Shown here in pieces: positions 20,983-32,323 of a stretch of 64,000 nt of DNA (position 1 is the stretch's first letter; each line of letters begins with the position of its first letter). The notes beneath the pieces were generated by a model. That model saw only the letters and a list, made by a program, of their open reading frames with translations, was not told the origin of the DNA and searched no databases. The stretch is taken from positions 10,955,001-11,019,000 of the forward strand of contig JAUCBN010000012.1 in NCBI GenBank assembly GCA_035048815.1. Direction: 5' to 3'. Origin of the DNA: Abelmoschus esculentus. Its lineage: Eukaryota; Streptophyta; Magnoliopsida; Malvales; Malvaceae. A program made the translations under genes and the position numbers.

Positions 20983-21465
20983 TTGCAAAATAACATCAAT
21001 AGCCAATTCATCCTTGAGAGGAAAACCTAGCTTTTCCAACGTTTGGATATAGCTTATCATCTTAATGACATGAGCTCCTACAGGAGATCCCTCTACCATT
21101 TTGCACTAAAATAGAGCTTTAGTGGTCTCATACCTCTCTTGACGTGCTTGCTCCTCATATATTTCTTTGAGGTTTTGAATCATATCATATGCAACCATGT
21201 CCTCATGTTGCTTCTGAAGATCAGGAGTCATGGTAGCAAGCATAAGACATCCGACATCTAACATGTCCATATGCTTCTTAAACTTGTCTTTGTCAGCTCT
21301 AGAAGCATTAGTTGTCGGTTCATCTGGAACGGGTTCTTCAATGACATATTCCTTTCTTTCCGGTTTGAGAATAATTCTCAAATTACAGAACCAATCAAGG
21401 AAGTTTACGCCATTGAGTTTCTCCTTCTCAAGGAGTGATCACAATGATATAGTATTGTTTGCCAT
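20983..21465 (-). pseudogene. Copia C gag, 5' part, with two stops
   Basis: The minus-strand ATG at 21465 begins MANNTISL, followed by a TGA, then SLLEKEKLNGVNFLDWF, RIILKPERKEYVIEEPVP, DMLDVGCLMLATMTPDLQKQ and IYEEQARQERYETTKALF. A TAG near 21110 and CKMVEGSPVGAHVIKMI follow, and the frame reaches the deletion junction at 20983 after ELAIDVILQ. This is a typical N-terminal gag of plant copia elements (UBN2-like). Both stops fit C-to-T changes. No zinc knuckle remains. Confidence 0.8.
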
Positions 21466-22875
21466 TTAGATCTACAACAATGGAAATACATAATATGAAT
21501 TTACCGATTTGAAATATTATAAATAGGACTTTGTTTATAAAATACTCCCACTATTTCGTTCAAAATTAAAAAACCCTCTCGTTTTTAATTTCGGAAAAAT
21601 TTGACGAAAATTTTTCTAGTGAGTGAGGATCCATAATTGACCAATTTCCTAAATCAGCTTTGGCTTTTCTTTTAGGATAGAGGTTATTTAGCTAAGTAAC
21701 CCTTTACTAATTCCATCTCATGACTTAACTAAATACTTAGCCTTTAGGTTTCTAATCCTATTAGAACAACCTAACTTAGTTATTACCAATATTTCGACCG
21801 ACGAATATCACTTGTTTATTTTTTGCGTTTAACCAAGATGGACTTATGTGTTAATGCTTTGGTAAAACCCACATAAGATCGATCAAGGCCTTAACGAGGG
21901 CAAATATTTGACGTCTAATTTGAACTTATATTAATTTGAGGGAAAACATTGAATATCTCATCGTTACCTTTTTTTTAATTTGGCCCTTATCGATCTCATC
22001 AATATATGCGAGTAGAAGATATATATATACATTGCATCACATGCATGATAGATATAAAATAAAAGGATTGCAATGGTTATAGCCCAAAATAAAGAACTAA
22101 GGTGGCTCATCCCAAGCTAATGGGAGAACCTTAAAAACCCTAATTTTATACTAAAACTGCTTCTCAAATATCTTCTCGTCTTTTGTCCAAACGTCTCGAT
22201 TGCTTCTTAGAATAAGATTACAATCATAGAAACTCGTTTTACATACGAGGGAGTAAGATGAGAAGAGAGGTACAACAGAGATATAGAAAGGCACGACACG
22301 CAGGCCGTATTTAAAATTTACAACTATTGTAAAAGCAAGAGCTATAACCATACATGTCAAACATCGTGTAAAGCAAACAGATACTACCACGAAATCGTTA
22401 ATATTACCAATATGGGCCTACAATCTATTTGCCTACGAAGGGGTCAAGGGGCGAAGCACCCTTGCGAGGTACCCGCAAGGGGTTTCACCCCTTGCGGCCG
22501 TGGCAGGAAATTTTAAAAAATAGCGAGTATTTTTCTATGAAAAACATCACGATTTGATAAGATTTATCAAAAAAATCGTGTTTTGGGGATTTTTAAAATC
22601 CCTTAGATTTTTCCATATCAGAATAACAATTATTCCTTTTTCCTTGATGAGATCTGCTATCGCACTTTCGTCGATCACTATGTCAACGATTGATATATGA
22701 TTATTGAAAAACTCTTGTAGCAACATGGCGATTGTAATTAACAGATTAACATATTAATCGTATCCCTAATCAACAAGAAATATCAAATTTTATATCACCG
22801 ATATAGTAAAACAAATTACGTATCTCACACATATCGCATCACCCAAGTATTTAACCCGATTACGGATCGTACAAG
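21466..22875 (-). other. Copia C untranslated leader
   Basis: About 1.4 kb without coding potential between PBS and gag ATG. It contains a GC-rich island (about 22435-22505), against AT-rich surroundings, with a perfect 10-bp hairpin: CCGCAAGGGG (22473-22482), loop TTTCA, CCCCTTGCGG (22488-22497). Confidence 0.6.
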
Positions 22876-22889
22876 TGGCTCTGATACCA
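22876..22889 (-). promoter_or_regulatory. Primer binding site of copia C
   Basis: Minus strand TGGTATCAGAGCCA, one base after the LTR end; complementary to the 3' end of initiator tRNA-Met, the usual copia primer. Confidence 0.9.
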
Positions 22890-22890
22890 C

Positions 22891-24327
22891 TGTTGGGACC
22901 GCCGACATATCCCATGGCGCAGCGGAACAAAATTACGATGGTCTTTCCAGTGATCCATGTACGTTTAATCAGAAATCGAGAGGAAGAGATACGATGACTT
23001 ACATTGGGTTCCTTGATAAGCAGCAAAAACAGCAACTAGATTTGTGATAATCACGATTGTTCGACAATTTGAATCTTTAGCCTCCACGAATATCGTCTCG
23101 GCCTCTACTCAGTTCACCCGGTTAAGAGAGCAAATCTCGAAAAACTGTTTCTCGTGATTTTAGGGTTTGGAATTCAGAATTCTCTATCTTGACTGCTAGA
23201 CCAATTGATCCTTTATATAGGTGTAACCCTAGGTATAAAAGTTTGATTCTGATTTGGTTTATAGGAAATAATTACTTTAATTAATTCCTTAAATATCAGA
23301 ATCTATATTTAATTCGAATTTAAAAGGAATATAATTACTTTAATTATATTCTTTAAAATTCGGAATTAAATATAATCTACTTATACTTATATATTTTTGC
23401 TCTGTTTCAACCATTTGGTGTGACCCTGTTGGCTCATTGTAACGTTAGTAATAATATTAGAATAATTCTAATATTAAAAATAATGAGTGACATCTAGCAA
23501 TATATCATTGTCATCTAAGTTACAAGAGATCATGATTCGATGTATCATGTCCGTGACCAACTCTTTTAATGTATTATATCCTTTTGTCCTTTTATATCTT
23601 TAATAGGCATAAGTCTTGGAATAGTCACACTTGTATAGCCTATTATTAGTGTTTCTTGATATCTAGAGTGGACTACTATTAATGAATAATTTATGATATC
23701 TCATATCAACATATTCAAGCATGGCCATGCATTTTTAGTCTCACTCAATCAAGTGGCCTTTGATATATTTTCCTATCATGTAGGAAGGACAAATCCTATC
23801 TTGATTATTCACATCTCACTACATATATTGTAATATGTCCAATATCAGTTTTTATAGTGTAACTAATTACGAAACACATTTAACTGCATCAAAACATAAA
23901 ACAACATATGTTGAGATAGTAATAATCTCAAGTCTAAGGATTATATATATAGTTGTCACTATGAGCAATATCGTGACCGTCACATAATAATGCAAGATAT
24001 ATGCTCATAGTGGGTCAATCCAATATATTATTCTCTACTAATATATTCATGTATTAATTCTAACATCTCTATGTCAATGATAACTCATTGTCATCAATTT
24101 ATCACATGTTAGTCTTAAACGTATTATTATTGTCCATACCCATAATAATACTTGACTAAGGATCTTTTAATAATAATACATATATTATTATATGGACCTT
24201 ATTGTTTCTCAGTTTATGTGACACATATATCTGAAAACAACAATGGCAATGCCTTTATTCAATAAAATTGGTAAATGAAAGTATCCATACAATCATCATA
24301 TGATTGGTCTTTGGGCATACTCTAACA
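22891..24327 (-). mobile_element. 5' LTR of copia C
   Basis: 1437 bp, plus-strand tips TGTTGGGACC and TCTAACA, adjacent to the PBS on one side and target duplication TCTAG on the other. No ORF of interest. Confidence 0.88.
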
Positions 24328-25035
24328 TCTAGATAAATATATTACTTACACACTTCTCTCCCGAGCCTGGATGCAAGAAAAAAGAATGAAAAAGAGTAAG
24401 CAAACTTTGATATTTTATTACATTGAAAACAAGAAACAAGATACAATCTCTTCTCACTAATACTCAACAATATTCACCTAAACCCTAAGAAAGCTTAGAA
24501 GAACAACAATGATTCCTAGGGTGAACTCTCTCAATTCGGCTCTCTTCTTCCCTTGGACGGCTATGTCTTATATAGGCTTGGCATAGGGCAAACCTTTCCT
24601 AAGTAGAATACAACTTGGAGTAGGGAACAAGTCTTGTACATAGGTCAAATATTTCTAAGTTTAATTCTTCTAGAAGACTTTCCCGCGTGGCCTTGTCTTT
24701 GGGCTTTCCTTGTGTTGTTCAACTCTGATTTTTAGGCTTCTTGTCCAACAATGTTCTCCTCATTTTTCTCCTCAGCTTGCCTACCATATTGCTACTTGTC
24801 CTCTGCTGCCTCTACATCAGGTCCTACCTCGGCCTTAGTTTGCTGTCGCGGTAGTACTTTTTCCTACACAGACATAAAAATGTAATAAAGTATACCTTTT
24901 CTTTAAATATTATCTTTAATAGCATAATCCCTAAATATATCATATTAAGTATATGCATTGGTCCAAGTAGGTGTAGAATTGATGATTAATGCCCATGAAA
25001 AGTGTAGAAATTGATAGTGAGTTGAGCACTTATCA

Positions 25036-25763
25036 ATTTACACCATATCATCAACCTAAACAAAATGCTATAACTCAACAACGTTGGCAATCTCAGTGTT
25101 CAGCCCTGCTAGAAAACGTGCCATAGTCGCTTCTCGATCCTCCTCGATATTTGCACACATCATAGCCATCTCCATATCCTTAAAATAATCCTCAACGCTC
25201 TTATTTCTCTGTTTCAAATTTTGAAATTTTTGAAACAAATCACGATGATAATAAATAAGAACAAACCTCTTTCGTATTATTCGCTTCATCTCGTTTCATG
25301 TCGTAACAGGGCCTTCATCAGAACGCCTTCGGCTAAGCAATAACTGGTCCCACCATATCAGGTCATAATCAACAAACTCTATTGTTGTTAATCGAACCTT
25401 CTTCGGTTCCGAGTAATTAAAACACTCGAAAATATGCTCAACTTTGCTTTCCCAAGCCAAGTATGCATCAGGATCTGAACGTCCCTGAAAAGAAGGGATA
25501 GAAATCTTAATGTTAGTCAAATTATCGTCTACATGTTGCACACATCCTTGTCTAGGAGTATGTTGTCTCGATGTCGGATCGACTTCATTTTCGTTCAACA
25601 TTTCATGAATAGAGTTGGAACCTCCATCAAGCCTATCCATCCTCGATTGTAATGGTTTTATGGCAAAAACTATTACTCGTTTCATCATTCTTTCTAAGGC
25701 TTGCATCTGCGGAAATGATGGGTTTTGGTAAACCGTATTGTCATCGGAACCTATCATTTTCAA
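25036..25763 (-). pseudogene. Element E gag, 5' part
   Basis: Starts near 25763 and reads MQALERMMKRVIVF, IKISIPSFQGRSDPDAYLAW, VEHIFECFNYSEPKKV, VDYDLIWWDQLL, a TGA (25293-25295) where the family has Trp, NEMKRIIRKRFV, RDLFQKFQNLKQRNKSVEDY and ARFLAGLNTEIANVVEL, then two further stops before the solo LTR at 25035. This is a standard Retrotrans_gag domain of a chromovirus; capsid function is inferred from family. All stops are in one phase. Confidence 0.8.
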
Positions 25764-25779
25764 ATAACACTAACAAAGA

Positions 25780-25995
25780 AACAAAAAGACAATATTATTC
25801 GAATCTGTTTTTATTCGAATCTGTTTTTTTTCGAATCTATTTTTTTGAATCTATTTTTTTATTCGAAACTATTTTATATTCAAAATTTTTTTTTGAATCT
25901 GTTTTTTATTTGAAACTATATTTTATATTCGAAACTGTTTTTTTATATATAAATATTCAAAACTAATTATATATATATTCGAATTTGATTTTTTT
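25780..25995 (-). repeat. Short tandem repeats in the element E leader
   Basis: Around ten imperfect copies of a 17-22 bp unit built on TTCGAATCTGTTTTTT or TTCGAAACTATTTTAT on the plus strand, between PBS and gag. AT-rich, no ORF value. Confidence 0.6.
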
Positions 25996-26062
25996 AATAT
26001 ATATTCGATACAAACTTACAAGACTAGACGTGCAAAAAATTACAACGAATCCAACAACTTAT

Positions 26063-26075
26063 GCCCTGATTACCA
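26063..26075 (-). promoter_or_regulatory. Primer binding site of element E
   Basis: Minus strand TGGTAATCAGGGC two bases after the 5' LTR end. It resembles the tRNA-Met PBS TGGTATCAGAGC with an inserted A and a base change, so it has decayed. Confidence 0.6.
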
Positions 26076-26077
26076 CA

Positions 26078-27197
26078 TAATATAACGCGGAGTTAGTCGA
26101 AACGGATCTAGGAGTGTTGTAGGCACGTTCCTGCAATAAAAACGGCACAAAGATAATAAAAATTATACGATATAATTATTAGTAATAAATTTAAAAAGGA
26201 ACAAAAATGACATAAATATATAGATATAGATATATAGGTGATAATTTTAGCGTTTCGGAAAGGACTTCAACGACGGCGACGGTGAAGACTTCAAAAATGG
26301 TCGGTGGTGAAAACGCTAAACTTGAAAGAACTCAAACAATATGTTGAAAGAACCCAAATCGAATCAGTTTAACGTCGTAGGACTTGAAACCGCTAAATAT
26401 CAATTTAGGAACCCGAAGTATCAAAAGACAATCAAACGAATTGAGTGTCAAGTAATTCTAAAAAGAACCGAAATGAGAAAAAATTCTCAAAAATATTTTA
26501 TTCATTCAAATTGTGTAACCCTTTTACATTGTTCGATTACATATATATATATAAAAAATGGAGTAACCGTGGCTGAAAATCAAAACCAATTGGATTGAGC
26601 ACATGTTTAATGTGCCAATCGGTTTCAACTAATCAATTTTGGTACATGGTTAATGTGCATCAATTTCAAATTTGAAATTGAACAAAGTGATATGTCGATT
26701 CAGTTATGCTGGGCACCAAATCAATTGTGGCACATGGAAAATGTGCTTCAATTTCAAATGACAAAGCAATCTGTCGATTGCTCAAAATGGATGGCTCAAA
26801 TTGAGCAGTTCTGCTGGGCACCAAATCTAATGAATCCGGGCACATCTGCGTCTCCCGAATGGTGGCATCAACCAATCTATTATATACCTATATATAATAA
26901 ATAAATTAGATACATAATTAAACATATATAATAAATAGGATAATTTAATATCTCACTCGAATATAATAAATAAGATATATATATTTAAATATATATAAAA
27001 TAATATGTCACATATCATCATGCCACACATTATAAACCCTATGTTCTAAGGTATAAATATTATCAAATAAATTTGGAATTGAAGCACAAGTAAAGAAAAG
27101 TGTTTTCCTAAAATATTTTGCCTTAGATCGAGTAATAGGTCCTAAAGGCATGACCTCCGAATCAGTGTCAAGTGTTGGTGATGATGTGCTCACATCA
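26078..27197 (-). mobile_element. 5' LTR of element E
   Basis: 1120 bp, same tips as 15366-16511 and followed by target duplication GTTCA (27198-27202). It encodes, as expected for an LTR copy, the pol tail GPITRSKAKYF (27193-27008 minus). Confidence 0.85.
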
Positions 27198-28468
27198 GTT
27201 CACGTTAGTATCCTTATTCCATAGTAAAATATGGGGTTTATACCCGTAGAACGCCTCAAATGGGGTTGTCCCAAGAACATTTTGATAGTTTGTGTTGTAA
27301 CACCACTCTGCCCGGGCTAGTTTCTGACCCAATTATTGGGTTTCATAAAACACATAGACCTTAAGTACTGCTCTAAACACTGTTTAACCTCTCAGTCTGA
27401 CCATTCGTTTATAGATGGTAGGTTGTATTGAAGAGGGTAGATGTACCAGATTGCTTCATTAGCTCCTTCTAGAACAAACTGGTGAACACCTCATCTTTGT
27501 CAGAAATGGCAATCTTAGGAGGACCATGCACCTTATAGATTTGGTCCAAATAGGCTCGAGCCACCTCCATAGTAGTATAGGGATTGGACAGTCCCACAAA
27601 ATGATTATATTTGGTGTATTTGTCTATAATCACCAAATACACAATTATGCTTCTGGGATTTAGGTAACCCTTCTACAAAATTCATGGTCACCACCTCCCA
27701 TGCTTGTTTGGGAATAGGGATAGGTTTTAGTAAGCCTAATTTGACAAAGTGTTCATCCTTGGTCCTTTGTCACACCTCGCACTCCTGCACATAGGTTTTT
27801 ACCATCTTTTTCAGTCTAGGCCAGTAAAAACAGTCTCTCATTCTCTGGTAGGTTGTCTGGACTCCAAAGTGACCTCCTTGTGGGGATTCATGCAACTTCA
27901 CTGGTAGTTTCTACCTCAATTCCCCAAATCCTCCAATATATACCCTATTGCCATGCCTCATTATCCCTCTGTTAAGGCTTACTCTTTCTTTCGCTTCCTT
28001 ATAAATGCTCAGGGTAGTGATGAGTTCCTGAGACATGGAATCCCTTTGATAACTTCTAGTAACCTCATGCATCCAACCTGAAATTAAGGTAGTTACTGTA
28101 ATGTCCATTAATTCCGATTCTTCCCCTACCTTCCTTGATAAAGCATCAGCCACCAGGTTGGTTCTCCCCTTCCTATATTGGATTGTGTAATCCAACCCAA
28201 GTAACTTTGTCAAACCCCTTTTCTGGATTGTGGTTGTTAGCTTCTGCTCTAGAAGATATTTTAGTGTCTCGTTATCTGTTTTAATGATAAACAAATTCTC
28301 TTTTAGGTAGTGTCTTCACTTGGTTATAGCCATAAAGATAGCCAAGTATTCATTCTTGTAAATAGACAAGTATTCATTCCTTTGCCACTAACATCTGTTT
28401 CCAAACAGAAATCCTTGCTAAAATCTGGTAATGCCAATACTGGCGCATTACACATAGGCTCTTTCAGT
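27198..28468 (-). pseudogene. Element F RNase H and integrase, between insertions G and E
   Basis: From the copia G junction the minus strand encodes the RNase H start (PMCNAPVLALPDFSKDF, CLETDVSGKG), then after stops IIKTDNETLKYLL, LLGLDYTIQYRKGRTNLVA and DALSRKVGEE, the RNase H/integrase linker. The integrase zinc region follows (VKLHESPQGGHFGVQ, then the eroded second half), the core start VTMNFVEGLPKSQ, and near 27240 AEWCYNTNYQN and TPFEAFYGYKP. Many stops and shifts. At 27198 the sequence is cut by element E and resumes at 15365. Confidence 0.75.
28407..28468. repeat. 62-bp duplication, left copy
   Basis: AGAAATCCTTGCTAAAATCT... through ...GGCTCTTTCAGT; matches 33541-33602 with about five differences. 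It lies immediately left of copia G and is part of the F RNase H coding region. Confidence 0.85.
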
Positions 28469-28469
28469 C

Positions 28470-28731
28470 TATATAAGAGTCTCTGTTACTTATTTTATTA
28501 CTGAGCTGAATGACTTCTTATATAGACTCTTGTTGCAAGAGTTTTACAATAACTAAAAATAGGACTCTTAATCTCTTAAACAAATAGGACTCTAATCTCT
28601 TAATGAGATAAGGTTTTCAACATACTAATAACTCCTAAAATATAGGAGTTAGTCCTAATTACTTAGTCCTATTAAATAGAACTTTATCCTAATAATAATA
28701 TTATTATTTTATCTAACACTTATAACTAACA
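28470..28731 (-). mobile_element. 3' LTR of copia G
   Basis: 262 bp; inner tip ATAACTAACA at 28731 next to the polypurine tract. The outer tip at 28470 has lost the canonical TG. Confidence 0.85.
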
Positions 28732-28744
28732 CTCCCCCTCAAAC

Positions 28745-30667
28745 TGGAGTATATATGTTGTATATACCCAGTTTGAATGAAAGCTCATCGAAGGTAACTC
28801 TTGGAAGGGCTTTGGTGAAAATATCTGCCAGTTACTTCTTAGTAGACACATATTGTAGGTTTGCCACTCCACTATTAACTTTCTCGTGAATGAAGTGTCG
28901 ATCTATCTCAATGTGCTTCGTTCTATCATGTTGCACTGGGTTCTTTGCTATACTTATGACCGATTGACTATCACTGAAAATCTCAAAACTTTTGTCGCCT
29001 TCACTTTCTAGTTCTAGTTCTGTAAGTAGTTTTTTAATCCATATCCCTTCACATATTCCAAGGGTCATAGCTCTGTATTTTGACTCAGCACTGCTTCGAG
29101 AAACCACAGCTTGTTTCTTGCTTCTCCATGTGACAAGATTTCCCCAAACATAGGAACAGTAGCCACTCACTGATCTTCTATCAGTCAATTCTCCTGCCCA
29201 ACTTGCATCAGTGTAGATCTTTACTGATCTATCTTGATTTTTTCTGAATATAAGTCCAGCACCAGGTGTAAACTTCAAGAATCTAAGTATTCTCTTTACT
29301 ACTTCCATGTGTTCTTCCTTAGGATCACTCATATATTGACTGACTACACTAACGGAGTACGCAATATCTGGTCGTGTTAGAGAGAGATAAATTAGTTTAC
29401 CAACTAACTTTTGATAGGTTTCTTTGTTTGTTGGATTTTCATTCTTTTCCTTGCTGAACTTCAAGGTTGGATCCATAGGAGTCTCGATTGGTTTGCAGCC
29501 TAACATTTCTGTTTTTGTAAGAAGGTCTAGCACATATTTTCTTTGATTGATGACAAATCCTTCTTTGGATCGGGCAACTTCCATACCAAGAAAATACCTC
29601 ATGTTCCCTAGGTCCTTAGTTTCGAATTCTTTTGCCAAGTTCCCTTTTAATTCTTCTATCTCTTTTTCATTGTTTCCAATGATAATAATATCATCTACAT
29701 ATACTATTAACAGAGTCATCTTACCATTCGAGTCACCTTTCTTGAATAAAGTGTGATCGGCTTGACTTTGCTTGAATCCTCCTTGTATCATTGCTTTAGC
29801 AAATCTATCGAACCATGCTCTAGGTGATTGTTTTAAACCATATAGGGAATTCTCGAGTTTACAGACAGTATTTTTCGTGAATTTTCCTTCTAGTCCCGGT
29901 GGTACCTCCATGTAAACACCTTCTTCCAGATTCCCATTTAAAAAGGCATTTTTAATATCCAACTGATGCAACTTCCAATCCATATTGACAGCTATTGATA
30001 ACAAAATCCTAATAGTGTTCAACTTTGCAACAGGTGCAAATGTTTCCTGATAATCAATACCATAGGTTTGTGAAAAACCTTTAGCAACCACCATTGCCTT
30101 ATACCTTTCTATGCTCCCATCTGATTTGTATTTGATTGTGAAAATCCACCTACACCCAACAGCTTTCTTTCCATGTGGTAACTCAGTCAGATTCCATGTA
30201 TTATTCTTCTGTAAAGCTTTTATTTCTTCTTCCACTGCTTTTCTCCATTCTGGAATTTGGAGTGCTTCTGCAACATTTCTTGGTACCTTCTTACTATCAA
30301 TGCTAGCCGTAAATGCCCTGAAATCAGATTGTAATTTTCCATACGCTACATATCTATTTATTAGATGTGCAGTGCATTTTCTTACTCCTTTCCTCATGGC
30401 AATAGGAAAATCATCGAGTTCAACAGTTGTAGTATCTCTATTAGTTTTATTTTCAACATTATTGTTCTTGGTTTCAGCACTTCTATCTTCTGTTTCAGTA
30501 GTAGGAACAGAGTTTGTTTCAGCACTTCTAACTTTTTTTTCAGTGACAGGAATAGGATTTGTTTCAGCACCAATAATTTCTGTTTCAGTAGCAGTAATCG
30601 AGTCTAGTCTTTGGCTAATGCTAGGCTGGTCTGCAGTGGCCTTTTTCCTTCTCGAATAGACATCGAT
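28745..30667 (-). pseudogene. Copia G reverse transcriptase and RNase H
   Basis: Long minus-strand frame, 30664 to 28832 without stops, then TAA in STKK*LADIFTKALP and a natural end near 28750. The RT begins with the copia entry (EWRKAVEEEIKALQKNNTW, VGCRWIFTIKYKSDGSIERY), LHQLDIKNAFLNGNLEEGVY, SLYGLKQSPRAWFDRF and the palm motif IVYVDDIIIIG. RNase H: KIYTDASWAGELTDRRSVSG, SRSSAESKYRAM, DSQSVISIAKNPVQHDRTKH and HFIHEKV. One TAA separates it from the integrase frame at 30668. All catalytic residues I can place in RT and RNase H are present, so this is the best preserved pol in the window. Confidence 0.88.
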
Positions 30668-31528
30668 TTAAGATAGTGTATTTTTGGTCGAAGGACTAGG
30701 AAGCTGGGATAAAGGAGAGGATAATTCAGTGATTATATCCTCTCGGTTAGTCACATTATTTTCAGTAGGAGCTGAAATAATTGACTGATAAGAAATAGTA
30801 GTAGGAAAAGGGAAAATAGGTTGCTCAGGTATATGAACATGCTGAAATTCCTTAGAATTCCCCCCCTGAATTTCTGACCCGGAAAAATATGGTGTATCTT
30901 CAAAAAAGGTCACATCAAAAGAAACATAAGTTTTCCTTGTGGATGGAGAATAACATTTGTAGCCTTTTTGACTAGGAGAGTACCCTATGAAGACACATTT
31001 GACAGCTTTAGGATCTAATTTGCTGCGATGATGTTGGTGTATATGTACAAAGGCAGTACACCCAAAAACTCTAGGAGGAATGTTTGAATGTAAAGGTTTA
31101 AGGTGAGGGAAGTGGTCAAGAAGAATCTTACTAGGAATTTTGAACCCCAAAATTTTGCTTGGCATCCTATTTATGAGATAGGTAGCTGTCAGAATTGCCT
31201 CCCCCCAAAGGTACTTAGGTGCACAGGCCGAGAAAAGTAGAGACCTTGTAACCTCTAGAATATGTCGGTTTTTTCTCTCTGCCACTCCATTTTGTTGGGG
31301 TGTATTGACACATGAAGTAAGATAAACTATTCTTTTTTCTCGAAAGAAAGAACCAAGAGAAGAACTTAAGTATTCACTCTCATTGTCACATCGAAGTAGT
31401 TTTATTTTTGTGTCAAACTAGGTTGAAATTTTTTGGTAAAAGTTCTTAAAGATGGTTTCTACTTTAGATTTGTCTTTCATAAGATAGACCCATGTGTTTC
31501 GAGAGTGATCATCAATGAAGGAAATAAA
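30668..31528 (-). pseudogene. Copia G integrase
   Basis: Continues the protease frame. Stops at about 31530 (after TVSGYR) and 31421 interrupt the catalytic core, which still has IIHSDIWGPSS (first Asp, encoded just upstream), LRCDNESEYLS (second Asp) and NGVAERKNRHI (Glu). The open part 31285-30668 covers YLWGEAILTATYLINRMPS, GCTAFVHIHQHHRSKLDPKA and VFIGYSPSQKGYKC, then the Ser/Thr-rich linker to RT. Confidence 0.82.
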
Positions 31529-32323
31529 CTACCTATATCCAGATACAGTTTTGATAGAGGAAGGACCCCATATGTCACTATGAATGATTGAAAAAGGTGT
31601 TGTGGGTTCATATTTATTTGAGGCATAAGGTTTGCGGGAATGTTTTACAAGCTGACAAGATTCACAATTGAATAAAGATGGATTTTTGTTAACAAATAAG
31701 TATGGTAACATCTTGGATAAATAAAAGAAATTTGGATGTCCTAATCGATAGTGCCATAACAAAACCTCATTTGTGCTAAGAGTGGAGAGAAAAACTTGTT
31801 TCCTAAGAGAGGTAGAGAAGGTATGAAGAGGAGAGATACATCCTTCGAGTATGTATAAGCCCTTTAGTAGCCTAGCTTTTCCAATCGCCTTCTTCGAGTC
31901 TTGTTCTTGAAAAGTACAACCATCAATGCCAAAAAGAACATTACACTTGGATTCATGAACTAACTTGCTAACAGAAAGCAAATTACATGTAAGCTTAGGA
32001 ACATAGAGAACATTGTGGAGAGTTAAATTATTATTCAAGATAACTGAACCACTTCCTTCGACTGGAGTAAGGGTACCATCAGCAATTCGAATTGATAGAA
32101 GAGTAATAGCACCATAGTTCTCCAAAATAGTAAAATCCCCTATCATATGGTCTGATGCTCTAGAGTCCACTATCCATTGAATAGTGGATTTGGAAAAAGA
32201 GTTACCTACAGTAACAGCATGTGCAATGTTGGAAGATTGAGGTGTCATATTGTTCAGAATTTGTTGCAATGTGACAATTTGTTCCTTAGTAAAAGGACTC
32301 GACAATGATTCTTGGGTAGCCAC
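31529..32323 (-). pseudogene. Copia G protease and GAG-pre-integrase, active-site changed
   Basis: Protease segment WIVDSRASDHM followed by LYVPKLTCNLLSVSKLV. The copia active-site triad is normally DSGA; here the Gly codon is Arg (about 32157-32175), so the enzyme should be inactive even though the frame is open. The GAG-pre-integrase zinc-binding region follows: WHYRLGHPNFFYLSKMLP and CESCQLVKHSRKPY. It ends at the nonsense codon after SGYR. Confidence 0.85.

Larger units (their letters stand above)
20784..24327 (-). mobile_element. Copia C: antisense, internally deleted, target duplication TCTAG
   Basis: Flanked by TCTAG at 20779-20783 and 24328-24332. Tips TGTTGGGACC and CTCTAACA on the plus strand. 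Order on the minus strand: full 5' LTR (24327-22891), PBS, 1.4-kb leader, 5' part of gag (21465-20983), then only the last 199 bp of the 3' LTR (20982-20784). A single deletion has removed the rest of gag, all of pol and about 1.2 kb of the 3' LTR. The shared 199 bp differ at about 8 positions. Confidence 0.92.
20172..25035 (-). mobile_element. Solo LTR of the element A family inside E gag, carrying copia C
   Basis: On the minus strand it starts TGATAAGTGC (right edge 25035) and ends ...CACATCA (left edge 20172). Flanks are ATTTG (20167-20171) and ATTTA (25036-25040), a target duplication with one mismatch. Without the nested copia it is about 1315 bp, close to the 1365-bp LTR of element A, which it resembles at both ends. 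No internal region is present between the duplications, so it is a solo LTR left by LTR-LTR recombination. Confidence 0.88.
15366..27197 (-). mobile_element. Element E: antisense chromovirus inside F, target duplication GTTCA
   Basis: Flanked by GTTCA at 15361-15365 and 27198-27202. LTRs are 15366-16511 (3') and 26078-27197 (5'), roughly 8% different by eye. In minus-strand order: 5' LTR, PBS, repeat-rich leader, gag, protease, RT, RNase H, integrase, 3' LTR. A solo LTR with a nested copia (20172-25035) interrupts gag. Removing the LTR plus one target copy leaves gag in phase across the site. The LTR tips read TGATGTG...ATATTA, so the 3' tip is TA instead of CA in both copies. Confidence 0.88.

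Noticed and set aside
24121..24200. ATTATTATTA-rich palindromic stretches as a possible origin or MITE
   Set aside because: They lie inside the copia C LTR and have no terminal repeats or duplication of their own.
26078..27197. The pol tail at 27193-27008 suggested a tandem second copy of E
   Set aside because: The tail lies wholly within the LTR and the GTTCA target duplication falls exactly at 27198, so one element with pol extending into its LTR explains both copies.
30111..30659. 182-codon plus-strand ORF rich in Ser and Phe
   Set aside because: It is the antisense shadow of the copia G RT/linker region.
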